A stretch of DNA of 64,000 nt from Charina bottae (GCA_023362775.1 JALMGJ010000006.1:57061001-57125000); one strand, 5' to 3'; positions 9,400 to 22,035 are shown, counted from the first letter of the stretch. A program made the numbers and translations. Notes: generated by a model from the sequence alone, not told the origin.

Positions 9400-10860
9400 T
9401 CTATTACTATCCTGGTCCTAATGCTTGAGGAAAGAGTCAGGTCTTCACAGCTTCTGCAAGGATAATAGATTCAGGGCCACCTGGGTCTCAGGGAGGAGGC
9501 TGATTCAAAGAGCAGGCACTACAACAAAGAAGGCACCTCTCTTGGGTCCCAATAACATTGTTCAGAGAGAAGACCAGAGTATGCCCACCTTGTTGGATCT
9601 GGTAGGATGGGTTGAAACCATTGGAGACAGGTGGTCTGGCAAGTAACTGGCTCTCTGCCATGCAGGTTTTTCAAAGTGATAACCTGCACCTTGAATTGTA
9701 CCCGGAATCCCATTGGAAGCCAGTGCAGCTCTTATAGCAGTGGTGTCACATGCATGAATCTCGATGCACCCAGAACTGTGTATGAGTGACTTTGAGCCTC
9801 CTGATCCAAGAATGGGCACAACTGGCACAGTTGCTCACCAGTTCTGTCTGGGGAAGTGCTATCCCATTCAGAGCCAGTGAAGCCCCAAACCCAACAACCA
9901 CTTAATGTTCCTAGGGTTGAGTTGCATCCTGTTTCCCAGTTGCACTGGGAAATAATCTTGAAGGCCTTACTTGTATTCTGGGGTGGAGATATATAACTGA
10001 GTATCATCAACATATTGATGATACCTTGTTCTGTGCTGATAGATAACCTCACACAGAAGCTTCATATAGATGTTGAATATGAGCAGGAAGAGCCAAACTC
10101 TGAGCTAATCCACATTTCAGGGCTCTAGGGCTGGATCTCACCACCACCACCACTGACTGGAACCAGCCTCAGAAAAGTAAGAGTACCACTACAAAATCAT
10201 GTCCCTCATTCCCAATTCCGCAAGTCAGTACAGAAAGATCCCATGATAGATAGCATTTAAAATTACTGAGAAATCCAGGAGGGCCAGGAAGATGCATTGC
10301 CCAAGTCATGAGCCTTCCAGAGGTCATCCACAATTGTGATAAATGCTGTCTCATGCTATAACCCAGCCTCAAATCTACCTGGAATGGATCCAGATAATCT
10401 TCTTCCCCAGGGCCCATTGGAGCTGAGGCCCTACCACCTTCTCAACAATCTTTTTAGGAAAGGTTGGAAACTGGATGAAAATTGTTGGATCCAAGGATGG
10501 TTTATTGAGGAAGGGATGGACTACCATCTCTTTCAAAGCAGATGGAGCTGTCCTATCCTGCAAAGAAGCATTCACACTGCATGAATACAGCCTTGATGAA
10601 CAAGGAGGGACATGGATCTAGAACACAGATGACAGAACTCACAGTCTACTACCACAGGATCAGCAAGCTCTAACTTTTCCCAGTTAACCAAACAAGACAT
10701 GCCTCACTCAATTCCATGGGATCTATCCAGCCAGAATCTAACTCTGAGCAGATCTGAGCAACTTTATTTGACAGATTCCTAGAATAGTGATCCAGTATGT
10801 GCTCCCTCAGCCCCTCCTAACTAAGAAGGGATGTAGACACCCAAAATAGGGCACTGAATG
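9400..10860 (-). pseudogene. L2-clade LINE ORF2, degenerate RT region
   Basis: On the minus strand, recognisable pieces run from high to low coordinates in the order expected for an L2-type RT. They are a VNASL...APSALKEMVVHPFLNKPSLDP stretch (10575-10480), a YLDPFQ finger region (about 10400), a palm motif like YHQYVDDTQLYIS in broken frame (about 10020-9980), and the C-terminal LNCTRNPIGSQCSS-type region (about 9700) down to the worn end near 9400. Frames are broken many times, so this is an old fossil. The L1-like element at 11002 is inserted just upstream of it. Confidence 0.75.
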
Positions 10861-11001
10861 GCCATCTCCAGATGCAGTAAGGGCAGAAAAGTGAGCCTGC
10901 TTTGCCATTCATATTGCTACAAGGTAAGCCCTAATAAAGGTTCTTACCTTTTTTCTGTATTTCTTTGCTCCCATCTAATGGTGATCAGATACGGCAGTCT
11001 T

Positions 11002-13261
11002 GACTCCAGGCTTGGCTGCCAGCTCGACCAGTCAGATTTCTCAGAGAAGCTGACTGAATTTCCCTTGCTTGCGTGGATTGCAGAAGTTGTGGTCCACTGA
11101 AGTTTTTTTTTCCCCTGGAGAAGGGGAGACCAGAAGATTACTCGTGGGGCCATTGGGATTGCCTACCCTTGTTTTTTCTGTAGTTTTCCACCGCGGAAGG
11201 AACAGGGTAAGTGCAAGGCAATGGCCGAGATATATCAGGCTCTCGCAGGGGAAACAAGTCTCTTTGAAGAGACACAAGAGCGCCCAGCCGCTTTTAGATC
11301 ACTTTAGGAATGTTTTTTTTTAGATTAAAATATTTTTGAAATCTAAGATCGATTTTTTGGACTTTGTTGAAAATGTTGGCTAACTTTGTGCTTTCTTTGC
11401 TATAACTGATTCTGGTGGAAGTTTGATGGACTCTATATTTGCAACATAATGAAACGTCTGCATTTTTTTTTTTTACTTCTCTTTTGTATTAGAGGGATTT
11501 AAGAGACTCTGTTTGTAATTCTTCGCTTGATAAACTAAATGACTATTCATTTTTTGAGAAACTCTTTGTTTGGATTAAGCAGCTTGCAGCTTGAAGAACG
11601 AAAGCTCGCAGTTTGAAGAATAAAAACACAGGGTAACGTGTTTTTTTCCTTGTCGTCTTTTTCTACATCCTCCCTGGTTGGATTTTGCTTCATTTGGAAT
11701 ATATTTTTTATTTCTCCTTCTATAAACTGTTTAAAATATTATTCTCTCCTGTATTTTGGATTATTGGAACTTTCTTTTTTCTTTTGACTTTAAAAAAACA
11801 AAACAAAACAACAACGACGCTCTGCTTAATAGATTCTGCTGGTAGTATTCCATGGACAGATTACATTATTATTGTTTTGACTAGAAGGGTTGTTGTTTTA
11901 ATTTGAAGGACACAGGAAAGATGGCTTTCCAACTTGTACCTGAGGAGCTCAGAAGAGAGATTACTGAGGCTTTTTCAAATATTCAAAGGTCGTTGGAATT
12001 ACTGTTCGTAACTCTGCAAAACAGAGAGAAAGAACAGAGAACAGAAACGGAGACAGAAAGGAAAAATGTTTTTCAAGTGGAGGAGAAACAGAAGGAGGAA
12101 ATTTTGAGTATATTAGTTCAGAAGAACATTCTGAAGGCTTTACACTACAATCTTGGTATAGATATGTTGTGGCAGTGGAGACAGAGTGAAAATATGGGTG
12201 CACAGTTGGATGGATGTTGTGAAATATGTGGAAAGGGAGAGAAGGTTGCTCTGATATTCTATATGAGATATAGAAAAGAGCAGGCTGTATATTGCGAATC
12301 TCCCACAGTGTATTGTGATTTTGGCATAACCTAAACAGAAGATATGAGAAACTGTATGGATATAAAGGTTAATGAAAAAATATGGACTTGAATTGTTATG
12401 AGAAATTGTATGGATATATAAAAAGTGATATTCTAAATGTAAGATGCTAAATACAAACACAAGTTGATATTATAGAATATTGTTTTCCTTAGAGATATAT
12501 TTATGAGAAGATAATGATATGATGGAATTAGAATGATGGTTACTACAGGATGATATATATCAATATGTATTGTATGAATATTATAAGAATTGATATATTA
12601 GCTATTAGGTTAAGTGATATGATAGATTATGCATTTAGTTTAAATGGACACTACTACAAGGAATGGAAATTACAGATGGATAATTGAGATTCAAGAATTC
12701 CTTTTTTATGGAGATATATATATATATTAGAATTAAATTATAGAAATATATATGCATGAACACTATAAGAATTGCTAAACTATGTATTAAGTTACATAAC
12801 ATGTTAGGTTATGAGTCATAATATGAATAGAATATATTGTAGTTTATTAGAAGTAAATAAGGCTTTTATTTGTTATACTAATTGGTCTTTATTGAAGATA
12901 TAAATATGTAGTAATGAACATTCAACATTTAACTACTACTTCAAGGAGTGGAAGCCAAAGATGGATTATTGGGAGACAGTAAGATGAAGGTTAGAAGATT
13001 GGATTAAAGAAATCAAAAGGCATATGACAAAGAAAAGTTCCTGTATACTGCATGAAGGACTAACATTTAAAATCAATTGTTGTACTTTAAGTTCAAAGAT
13101 AGATTGGAGGACATCTATTTTCTATATTTTCTTTGCTTATTATTTCTTGACTTCACTTTTTCTTTATCTTTTTCTTATTTTGTATTTCTGTTTCTATTTC
13201 TTTTTCTACTTTAAATTTTATTATGTATTGTAAAACTTAATAAAATTTAATAAAAAAAAAA
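11002..13261 (+). mobile_element. L1-like retroposon, about 2.3 kb, probably non-autonomous
   Basis: A perfect 15-bp duplication AGATACGGCAGTCTT flanks the element (10987-11001 and 13262-13276). The 3' end is 'taataaaatttaat' plus a pure A tail. This combination is typical of L1-type target-primed insertion. The order is: a GC-richer 5' leader (11002-11920), a short ORF (11921-12334), an AT-rich stretch with diverged internal repeats (12340-12960), a piece reading EWKPKMDYWETVR-like that resembles an L1 ORF2 C-terminus (about 12945-12985), a T-rich 3' UTR and the tail. Endonuclease and RT are absent. Either it is an internally deleted copy that retained both ends, or a member of a non-autonomous family. 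Confidence 0.7.
11921..12334 (+). CDS. Short ORF1-like reading frame in the L1-like element
   Basis: I do not recognise a family with confidence. The start chosen is ATG 11921, in good context (aagATGG) after the GC-richer leader; an in-frame upstream ATG at 11903 also exists. The product is about 137 residues. Residues 1-65 are charged and probably helical (EELRREITEAFSN, then NREKEQRTETETERK), which fits an N-terminal coiled coil of an L1 ORF1-type protein. The rest contains a CCEICGKGEK stretch with closely spaced cysteines and shows no RNA-binding domain I can name. Its position between leader and 3' UTR, inside a TSD-bounded retroposon, suggests the start of ORF1 fused to deleted sequence. 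Confidence 0.4.
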   Translation: MAFQLVPEELRREITEAFSNIQRSLELLFVTLQNREKEQRTETETERKNVFQVEEKQKEEILSILVQKNILKALHYNLGIDMLWQWRQSENMGAQLDGCCEICGKGEKVALIFYMRYRKEQAVYCESPTVYCDFGIT

Positions 13262-13276
13262 AGATACGGCAGTCTT

Positions 13277-14033
13277 AAATGATAAGCTTTGGGCTATGTA
13301 ATATCATATCCATTCTTAATTATCAGGCAAAGTAAAGGATTGACATAGGACTGAACTTTCCAATTATAGGACCAACATGATAGACATTTTCTTTGAAAAT
13401 ATAACTACATGCCAGATATTCTATCTGAAGAAGGAATATTAAAACTCTCCATTTTAGGGAGCAATGGTAATCTAGATTTTCCATGTCAGCACCCTGACAG
13501 ATTCATTACATTATTTTATTGGGTAAATTATAAAAATGGTGAGCCATGTAACAAGATGAGAATTAATCCTCCAAGAACTGCTTCTGCTGCTGTTTCTGCT
13601 CAGCCAGATAATTTCATATGATAGAAAATGATATTATGGTTGTTAAGTTAATGGTGAAGAACTATGTTATTTAATGTAGTTGCACCTTTCATAAGCATGA
13701 GCTCCCAATCGTTGGTGAGAAACTTAAGTGGGCAATGATAATAGATTATTCAATTTTGGTTAAGAAATTAATATGGCTAGGAATAGATAACCATTCCTCG
13801 TAATCTAATTTAAAGCATTATGACTTATAACCAGGATGAAAAATATGCTTGAAGGAAAGTTACAATGAAGAGATATAATCTGTTGTCCATTTAGTATGAT
13901 TTAAAATTGAACATCTGATAAATTAAAAAAAAGTTGGTCAATTATCTCTTGAATATTTGTTAAATTGTGGTTAAAACAATGTATGAGAATTTTTTTTTAA
14001 TTTAGTGTTTTTTTTTTCTAGGCACCTAAACAG
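13277..14033. other. Unrecognised AT-rich DNA
   Basis: No gene or repeat recognised. This sequence should have been continuous with DNA upstream of 10987 before the L1-like insertion. Confidence 0.4.
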
Positions 14034-14185
14034 TATTCATAGTCTCTCAGCCCAACTCACCTCACAGGGTTGTTGTTGTGTGGAAAATAGGAGGAGGAAG
14101 GAGTATTAGGTATATTAGGTATGTTAGCCACCTTGAATTATTTTTATAAATAATTAAGGTGGGATAGAAAATAAATAAATAAAAA
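14034..14185 (+). mobile_element. MIR-like SINE, 3' half
   Basis: Runs from 'agtctctcagcccaactcac' through 'ggaggaaggagtattaggta' to the L2-like tail and (aaat)n. The tRNA head is absent. A 'tattaggtat' unit is duplicated. It matches the second half of the copy at 51985-52235. Confidence 0.8.
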
Positions 14186-14937
14186 ATACTGTACATCTAT
14201 ATCTTATTAAAACTAAAAGCAATTTCAAAGATAAATCCATTGAAGATTCACCCTTTAGGTTCAGTGCCACCTATTTTGTAGAAACATGCTTGGAATGATC
14301 CCCTGGAACAAAAGTTTGATGACTAATACATTCTGATGTCTACATATTCTGTAAATATCTATGAGAGTGAGACCCCCAGCATATCAGCCCATTAATAACT
14401 CAAAACTGTTTACATCCCTAAAACTTCCCAATGAGAAAGTATAAGCCATAGATAAGAATATTGCTGGATTTTGGACATAATATCTTTGGAATTTCTCTTA
14501 AGTCTTTAATTATCAGCACAAGACTAACTTCCATAGCCTTAGAAAGATCAGAGATCATTGAAGAAGCAGTTATTTTGCATGTAAAACTCCCAAGCTTAAT
14601 CCTGATATATCTAAATTGTTGTTGCTTTTAGAAAACTGAGCAACAGATCTCTGTCTGGGATCTTGGAGAGCTACTATTAGTCACAGAAGAAAATACTGAG
14701 CTAGGTGGCCTAATGTTCTCTTTGTCTAGTTTAAATCGTATCTTGGCTATCTGAGACTAGCTCCCTGTTTCATCTTGTCATGTTCTGCTGTTTGCAATTG
14801 GTCACCTCCCATTTCAAGAAATAAAGCTGAAAAAAGACCAAGGATATTAATATAAACCAGTTGATTTAAATCTACTAGGCAACACACAAAAACTCAGCTG
14901 AAATGCAACTAGTTCTTGAGTAATGGCTACCCATGAA
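14186..14937. other. Unrecognised DNA
   Basis: No gene or known repeat seen. Confidence 0.4.
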
Positions 14938-15034
14938 ATGTAAGGAACAAAGTTGCAAAAATATGAAGAACATGTTGCTTTAGCTAAACTGAAGCAACAT
15001 GTTCTTCATATTTTTGCTACTTTGTTCCTTACAT
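14938..15034. repeat. Near-perfect hairpin, 43-bp arms
   Basis: 14938-14980 pairs with 14992-15034 with one mismatch (T14954) around an 11-nt loop. In addition 14982-15000 pairs with 15033-15051 (19 bp), so two alternative stems overlap. No TSD or transposon end is evident. It could be a small foldback MITE, a scar of template switching during replication, or a hairpin RNA precursor. Confidence 0.9.
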
Positions 15035-15235
15035 GTTGCTTCAGTTTAGCTGATCTATTGTCTCCTTTTTTAGAAAATGTGTCTGCTAAATGTGTGCCTT
15101 TGACAGGCTTTCCAGCTAGTTTTGTTATAAACCTTGTATAAATGTAAATGGATGAGGAGACATTATGCCAAACATCTGGATACTTTCAGTGCTAAAAATA
15201 GTGCAAGTATTGTGACTGGCTTTTTAAAATAATAA

Positions 15236-15335
15236 TTCTCCTTCTCCTTCTCCTTCTCCTTCTCCTTCTCCTTCTCCTTCTCCTTCTCCTTCTCCTTCTC
15301 CTTCTCCTTCTCCTTCTCCTTCTCCTTCTCCTTCT
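15236..15335. repeat. (CTTCTC)n microsatellite
   Basis: A pure pyrimidine hexamer tract of about 100 bp on the plus strand, able in principle to form triplex DNA. Confidence 0.95.
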
Positions 15336-15767
15336 GGATGCAGTTTCTTAAAAATCAAAGCAAGCAAATAAGACTATCCCAAAAAGAGTCTGGAGAAACA
15401 GGATACAAGAGTTTGTACAGTGATTCGTGTATCTAATATGTATATTATGGTAAATTTAGGGGAATGGACAGAGAAGGGTTAACTTGGTATGCAGACCTTT
15501 TCATCAGGTTTAACCTGGAACATTCCTCTCTTAAATGAAGGACTCTTGGGAAGATTGTTTTACCCAGAACCAGGATTCCTCACTAACACACTCTTCTCAG
15601 GATGCATTCATCGAGGCATATTGAACCCAGTATCTGCAGTTCCTTGTCTCATGTTTTTATATATCCTAGAAAATTCAGCTTTTGTAGAGAAATTTCTGAC
15701 ATCATTGCTCTTGTTCCAAGTTCTGGAATTTCCACAAACGCTTGGTTTGGGTTTGTTTGGTTTATTT
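15336..15767. other. Unrecognised DNA
   Basis: An ORF at 15489-15824 runs into the L2 tail and has no recognisable domain. I treat it as chance. Confidence 0.4.
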
Positions 15768-15960
15768 AATTTTCTTTCTTTATTTCTATGGCCACCCATC
15801 TACCAAAGGTACTCTGGGTGGTGAACAAAATCGCAATCCATAGCATAAAAAGAAGCAATGTGAGGCCCCTAAAAATTCTCAGAAACAACAGATATATCTG
15901 CATCTGCATCAGAGCTCCATTAGCAGCCTGGCCTTCTGGAAGACCAGCAGGTTTGGGGGT
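15768..15960 (-). mobile_element. L2-clade LINE 3' tail, inverted
   Basis: The plus strand has an A/T tail, then 'tggccacccatctaccaaag' and 'ctctgggtgg', the reverse complement of an L2 3' end. It runs into a worn C-terminal region near 15930-15960 ('gctggtcttccagaaggcca' on the minus strand). Confidence 0.65.
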
Positions 15961-18900
15961 CATCCATATCTCTGTATTTACAATTACAGTTTCCCTATGA
16001 TTACTTTGTACTTTACTTTTACAGTGCATGTTTGCTCACTGTACCTACTACCCCTTCATCTTTCTCCATGCTGATATATATTTTTCCCATTGAATCTACA
16101 TCCTGCATAGTGTGAATCCATTTTCATTTTAAAATAGGCATACCACCAAGGCTTCAGGGAATTTTAGAAGAGAACTATCCTCCACTGCTTTCAGGGCAGC
16201 TACTTACTGGTATTTTCTGCTCTATAAATTGATGGAATAGCACTACCCTCTCTTGCTTTTGGAGCAACCAATTTCCTCAAAATCATGATATAGCAGTAGA
16301 GAAGAGTGAAAATCCTCTCATTCTTGCAGCAGCAGCCATTTCCCAGCACATCCCATTATCACAACCAGGGGGAATAGCACCAAACCTTGTTTCCCAATTC
16401 AAGGTCCCTGAGTCCCACTGGTTAACTTTGATGGGTCTGTTTTACAACCCTCAAACAGCCATCCATCTTTCCAGCAGGGCATTCACTGGCAGCCACATGG
16501 TAATTGGGTGGATAGATCTGGGAGCCGAACAGGGAAACAGACTATAAGTAATCTCTGTAGTCCTCCTTTCCTACAATCACTTGGAAGCCAACTGAAAGTT
16601 TGTTGGAACTGCCGCATACCAAAGCACTCTCCCTGCATCATTTTGAAAACAGCAGAGCAGAGCAGCTTCCTGCTCAGATCTGTGCACATATTCAGGTGCG
16701 GTAGGAAAAGAATCTGCAGAGGAAGAGCAGGGACTGTAGGGAACTGTTTAGCCTTAAATAGCCAACATCCCTTGTCTTGTAAAGGCAAAAAATGCTAGGG
16801 TGTTGATGAGGACAGAAAGTGTAACACAGACTTCCACTGAAAAATAGGTTGCATTTTGCCTGCAGGAGCCTGAACAGAAAAGCATAAGCAGCTGCCATTT
16901 CTATTCTACTCGACCTGCATATTGGTAAAACACCAATATTGCAAAATTCCAATAAGCCATAACTGACTCCCATGCAGAGTAAACAAACCTGGACAAGCAC
17001 CATGCCCCTAGAATTTCTGACTCTTGGAGAAATGCAACAAACAGTGCTACTCCCCCCCCCTTTTAAACAGTGCTGTGGGCATCTGCATGGGTGGGGTGCC
17101 AACATAGGCAAGATGTCTGGCATGACTTTGCAACCAAAGCCCTGCCCTTTTGTATGTGGATGTGACAAGAAAGGTAGACCTTTGATTATCAAGCAGCACA
17201 TGCTGTCCTGCAGATTTTTACCTCCCCACGTACAGCATCATCAGAACGCCTGCAGGAAAAATGTCAAAATAAATGTTCTGGACACAAGATGGACTGGTGA
17301 TTTTAAAACAGAAACCAAATTCTGCCTGGAGTTTTTGTATAAAACTATGTCTTGAAAAAGACTTTGGAGTTCAATGTTCTGGCACAATGACTTTAACAGC
17401 TCTCCAAATGAGAGCAGGAAGAGGAAGAAATCAGTTTATCCATAGTGGTTTAACTTACTTTAACTGTTACCACATCTGCCTGTTAAGAACAGAAAGGATT
17501 CTTTCATCTAACATTTTCTCCATCCTTTTGCTATCTTGCTTCCAAAGGTAAAATAGCAATCTACAATCTATGTTTGTAAAACTCTCAAAGAAAATGTACT
17601 TTTTATGACTGCTGAGATCTAGAAGTAGTAGCAGCTTCTTTTTTCTGCCAAGTCCCCATGACATTGTCATCAATTCCTCTCCAACCCATATCTGAGATAA
17701 TAGTCATGGTAGCTTTGCCACTGGTCCAGCTGGTTGCAGTCAGGTGATCTCTATGAGATGGCATCAGCCAGGCACCTATTGGCCACTTTTAACTGATGTA
17801 GGCACACCCCTCCCCTTCAGCTCCTCCATATTGTCTTCCAGGATCATTCTGCTATGGACAGTGGGATAGCTTGTTCTTTCAAACTGGCTTCTCCCCCTAT
17901 ACTTAGGTCTCTAAGCCAATCCATGGCTCAAAGTACTGACAGCAGTGGGGATAGCAAGACTGCCCAGTGAAGTGGGATGGACAGAATTGGTTCTCTCTCT
18001 CTCTGCTGTTTCATGACTCAACTTTCCCAACTATCATCTGATAATAGCCAGTAACGAGGCTCCTTGCAGATATGCTATTTGAGGAGAGTGTTATTCCAAC
18101 ATTATTCCATAATAGTTTTATGATCTGGATGCAGGAACTGGGGAAAGTTCTGGAATGTCCAGTAATGGAGGGGCAAGTGTGGTGGATGTGTTTGTGCACT
18201 GAGGAGTCAACATGAGAACAGTGTTGGGTGTTTGCTTTAATCTGGAGCTGCTGCGTGAACAGCAAGGCACAGGAAGGCAGGGGTGAGTGTTTTGGCACCT
18301 GGAGTAGTTGACACAGAGAGTGGGGGACAGGAGATGAAGTTTGCATGCTGGGTTCTTTGGAAGCCAAAAGAGAAGGTGCAAAGGATAGTCAGGCAGTCCA
18401 AGGTCAAGGTGTGCAGGGAGTAGTCTTTTTAATGCTGAGGATTAAGCCAAAGTCACCATCTGAGCAAGCCTGGATTGAGAAACAACAGTAACTGTAACCA
18501 GGAACACAGGATAGGAGCCAGATGCCAATATTGTTTCCAACAACTGGAAAATGGGAGCAGTTGGGTTTAATTACCTTCCTGTCTAGACTCACACAGCTGT
18601 GGAATATTTTTTCCAGCCGGGAATGGAATGGTCTGCTATGTGGCCTTGCATTCATGCATATGCAAGGGCATGCCCATTCTTGTGCAGGAAGGTCCAAGCA
18701 ACACCCCTCCCAGACTTGGGTAAATGGAGGCCATCTTAGCATCCTCTGTGCCCCAATCTCCCAGTGCCTTTTCCTCCTGGGAGGCTGCTTCTGGCCTTTG
18801 GGGCATGACAAACAGGGCTAAACAGTGCTTTTAGTGTCCAAAAGGAGCCCAACCATAAACTGCTTTCAGCTGATAGTCAGATACCTTTAAAAGAGCCCAT

Positions 18901-19456
18901 GTAAAACACTTGCACAAAAGCAGAGCCAGTCTTTACCAGATGTCTAAATCCGCCAGACTAGCCATTGTCAAAACTTGCCTCATCTCTATTCTCAGCTCCA
19001 TCGCACATTAAAGGTTGTGACTGGTGAATATTCTTCCACCAGATGCTTATATCTGGTGGGAAGGGAGGGAAACAAAGATGGGCAGACCTACTCATTCCTC
19101 TGCTTAATATGCTGGTACACTATAAATAAGGACAGCTCCATTGGGAAGCAAATCGTATGCCTCACATGAAATACGGATCTTAAAAGTCTGCCAATATTGT
19201 GACCAGTTCAAGGAGAAGAGTCTCCATGTCATCAGACCTCTGGAAGATTGTTCACAGATGTTAAGTTACCATGTGGGAGCAGCTCCTTTGGTAGCAAACA
19301 TATTGTACATGTCACATTTGGACTGACCTTTACTTTACCACAAATAAAAGTTGTCACATTTAATTGAACTACAGAGCAAAGCCTCAGTTCATATCTCCAG
19401 TAATTCCTTACCAAATGAGACATGGGAAAATCCTGAAGACATGTACAGGGAGAAGG
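15961..19456. other. Long stretch without a supported gene
   Basis: Several ORFs of 60-170 codons occur (for example the minus-strand one at 16692-17201), but none shows a recognisable domain, and overlapping ORFs in other frames look equally good. No repeat family is confidently recognised. It could hold old, unrecognisable repeats or short host exons. Confidence 0.35.
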
Positions 19457-19505
19457 AGGAGGAGGAGGAGGAGGAGGAGGAGGAGGAGGAGGAGGAGGAG
19501 GAGAA
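19457..19505. repeat. (GAG)n microsatellite
   Basis: A purine trinucleotide tract. It generates poly-Glu, poly-Arg and (on the other strand) poly-Pro ORFs that are artefacts. Confidence 0.95.
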
Positions 19506-21718
19506 GGATGCTCTACAAACCCAAGCTTATTTTTAAAAAGAAAAAGAAAACGCTGATAGTTACTTTTGCTACATGTGCTGCACAGCTGTTTGTCACAGTC
19601 CAAGATGTAATTACACCACCATGCATGGTTAAGGTGGCTTTCAGTGTTCTCTGCAGGGCTTTCTATTTTGACATTTGGTCCTCCCTTCTATGGAGACATA
19701 TGCTCATGTAGAGCACAAGATCATTCCTATTTTTGCCCAGTGTCCTGCTGCTATTCGTTGCTATTCAGTGGCTCTGAACATCCTCTTACCATGCCTCTCC
19801 ACACTAGAGAACATATTAACCACGTCAGCCTACTGCAACCTGCTGCCCTCCAGAGTTGATGGGCTACAAATCCCATAACTCCCAGCCAGATATCTGCCTG
19901 GAGTCTAGTACTCCTGGGGAGATCAGGTTAGCGAAGCCAGCTTTATGCAGAGGAGAAATTAGACACACAAAACTACTTTCTGTAGCTGTGCTGGAAGCAA
20001 GGTGGTTTTATCCATAATCATCCAAAAATTGGAATCCTCTTCTGAATCAATACCTCTTCAACAGAATGCCCAAGGTCACACTTGCACTTTACAAACTGAA
20101 TGCAAAATTGGCTCTTGCTGCTTGCATACATTTTTGTTTCCTGTCTCCCTGCACTTCCCCGGCTATGTTTTCATAAGATGTTTTAGTCTGCTAGGAACAC
20201 TCCCTAGGATTTTCTTCTCTCCAGAAAAGCAGCCTTCTCTTTTCAGTTGCGCCAGCTGTGGTATTTAATTACATCTCACTCCATCGGTGATTTTTGTGTG
20301 TTTTTCAGGACTAAGCACACATAAAAATCGCAAAGAGGATCTGCTGCTTGGAGGGTTTAGTCGGTATGTGTATGTGTGTAAAAAAGCTCTCCAGTGTGCG
20401 CACTTCGATGTACCCCTGGGGTTTCTCCTTCTGTGTTTAGTTTATGGCCTGTTGCTAAGGTGAATTTCCCAAGCTGGAGAGTTTTGCAAAAGTCTGGCAT
20501 GCGCTGCTTAGCTTTGCTTTCATGACAAAGTTTAGCAGGAAATACCCTATTAAGATCTTATCATGTGTACAGCAGGGCCATAGTGAGTGTAATACTCACA
20601 TAAAAATGGGATTTTGCCTTCCTACCTCATCCTCCCAGAAGGATATAATAATCTACAGTATACTTTCTATACTGATGACACAGGACTTGTTGTGTGAAGG
20701 ATGTTTCACAGGCTTTTTGCTGGTGGAAAGCTTTCTCCCCTGGATAGGATTCATGTGTTCTTCACTTCCATACTTTTTGCTCTATCTGGAGTTTGCCATG
20801 TTGGTTTGAATACAAATCTGTTGCATGATGCTTCAGTGCATAAGGAATGTGACAGCTCATCTTCTTGCTGACAGTAATGCTAACCAGAGGCCTGCTCATT
20901 TTTATTACATTTCATCGTAGCCTCCTCTTTAATATAGCTTTTCAATCTATGCTGGCAAAATAAACATGCACACACATGCATGCACGCACACACACACACT
21001 AAAGATCGGTTTACTGTTCTGGGCTGCAAAAATACAGATAACCATTAGACGGGAGCAAAGAGATACAGAAATTCCTGACTCTTGGCTGCTATTTAGTGTC
21101 TGGATTTCTGCAGCCCAGATCTGGTAGCCCTGCCTTAAAGGGGTCACTATTAAAGTTAAAATGTTGCTTAAAGCAGTAGTATCTTTTGACAAGTTCACCA
21201 AAACCTGAAAAAGGCCAGACTGGTTTAATGAATTTGAGAGAGATACCATGCTCATGTTTGCATGAATCACTTCTTCGGAATCAGTTTTGAAGTGTGCCCA
21301 GTCCTACTAGTGAGTAGAGGAAGTAGAACATGAGCTAAGTTGATTCCTAGGAATTTGTATGTAAGGCTAAACTGTATATCTTTCATATTGACAGAAGATG
21401 CCTCCCTCTTTTTCGTCAAAAGTCCAAGTAGTTACCCTCACAGATATATTTATGATTGATCTCATCTGGATAGCTTCCAGCTGATTCTCATAATAATGTT
21501 GTTTTATCTGAGAAAGTTGGAACTCTAAGGGATACCAAAAATTGACATTGGTAGAAGGAAAAACAGAGATGCCTGTGGCAGTAACTGCACTCTTTAAGGA
21601 GCAGCCCCAGTATTTGCATCTTTATTCTGTAATTGATGCATTCATAATACCATCTAGTCTGAAATTGGTTTCTGTTGTTTTCAATGGCATCAAAAAGGGT
21701 TTGTCCAACCATCTAGAT
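19506..21718. other. No supported gene; minor repeat remnants
   Basis: About 19840-19900 ('ctgccctccagagttgatgg', 'ggctacaaatcccataactc') is a fragment of a common hAT MITE. A (CA)n tract lies at about 20970-21000. Bases 21711-21718 are the left target copy of the next MITE. Confidence 0.4.
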
Positions 21719-22027
21719 CAGCCTTTCTCAAGTGTTTGACCCTGGAGGAATCCTTGAAATATTTTTCAGGCCTCGGGGAACCCCTGCACATTCAGGCTCA
21801 GATATAGGCCAGAAGTTACGAAATTATTATACTCGTTTCATGTGTAGGCCTGCATATATGCATTAACAGTGTTCTTAAATGAAAAATAAAGAATGAAACT
21901 TACCTCTTTAATGTGAAGTTGCCTGAATTTGAAATAATTTTTCAAATAAATTGTAGTCTCCCAGGGAAACCCTAGTGACCTCTCGCAGAACCCTAGGGTT
22001 CCACGGAACCCTGGTTGAGAAACCCTG
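21719..22027. mobile_element. hAT-type MITE
   Basis: Begins CAGCCTTTCTCAA and ends TTGAGAAACCCTG, imperfect inverted termini. The flanks ATCTAGAT (21711-21718) and ATCTGTAT (22028-22035) match at 6 of 8. Sub-terminal 'cctggaggaatccttg' and 'aaaccctagtgacc' resemble the 'gaaccctgg' motifs of this common reptile MITE type. No coding capacity. Confidence 0.75.
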
Positions 22028-22035
22028 ATCTGTAT

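Noticed and set aside
16692..17201. 169-codon minus-strand ORF
   Set aside because: It has no recognisable domain, and overlapping ORFs of similar length lie on the other strand (16972-17355). Composition does not favour one frame.
19351..19711. Poly-Glu, poly-Arg and poly-Pro ORFs
   Set aside because: They are the three frames of the (GAG)n microsatellite at 19457-19505, with no conserved flanking domain.
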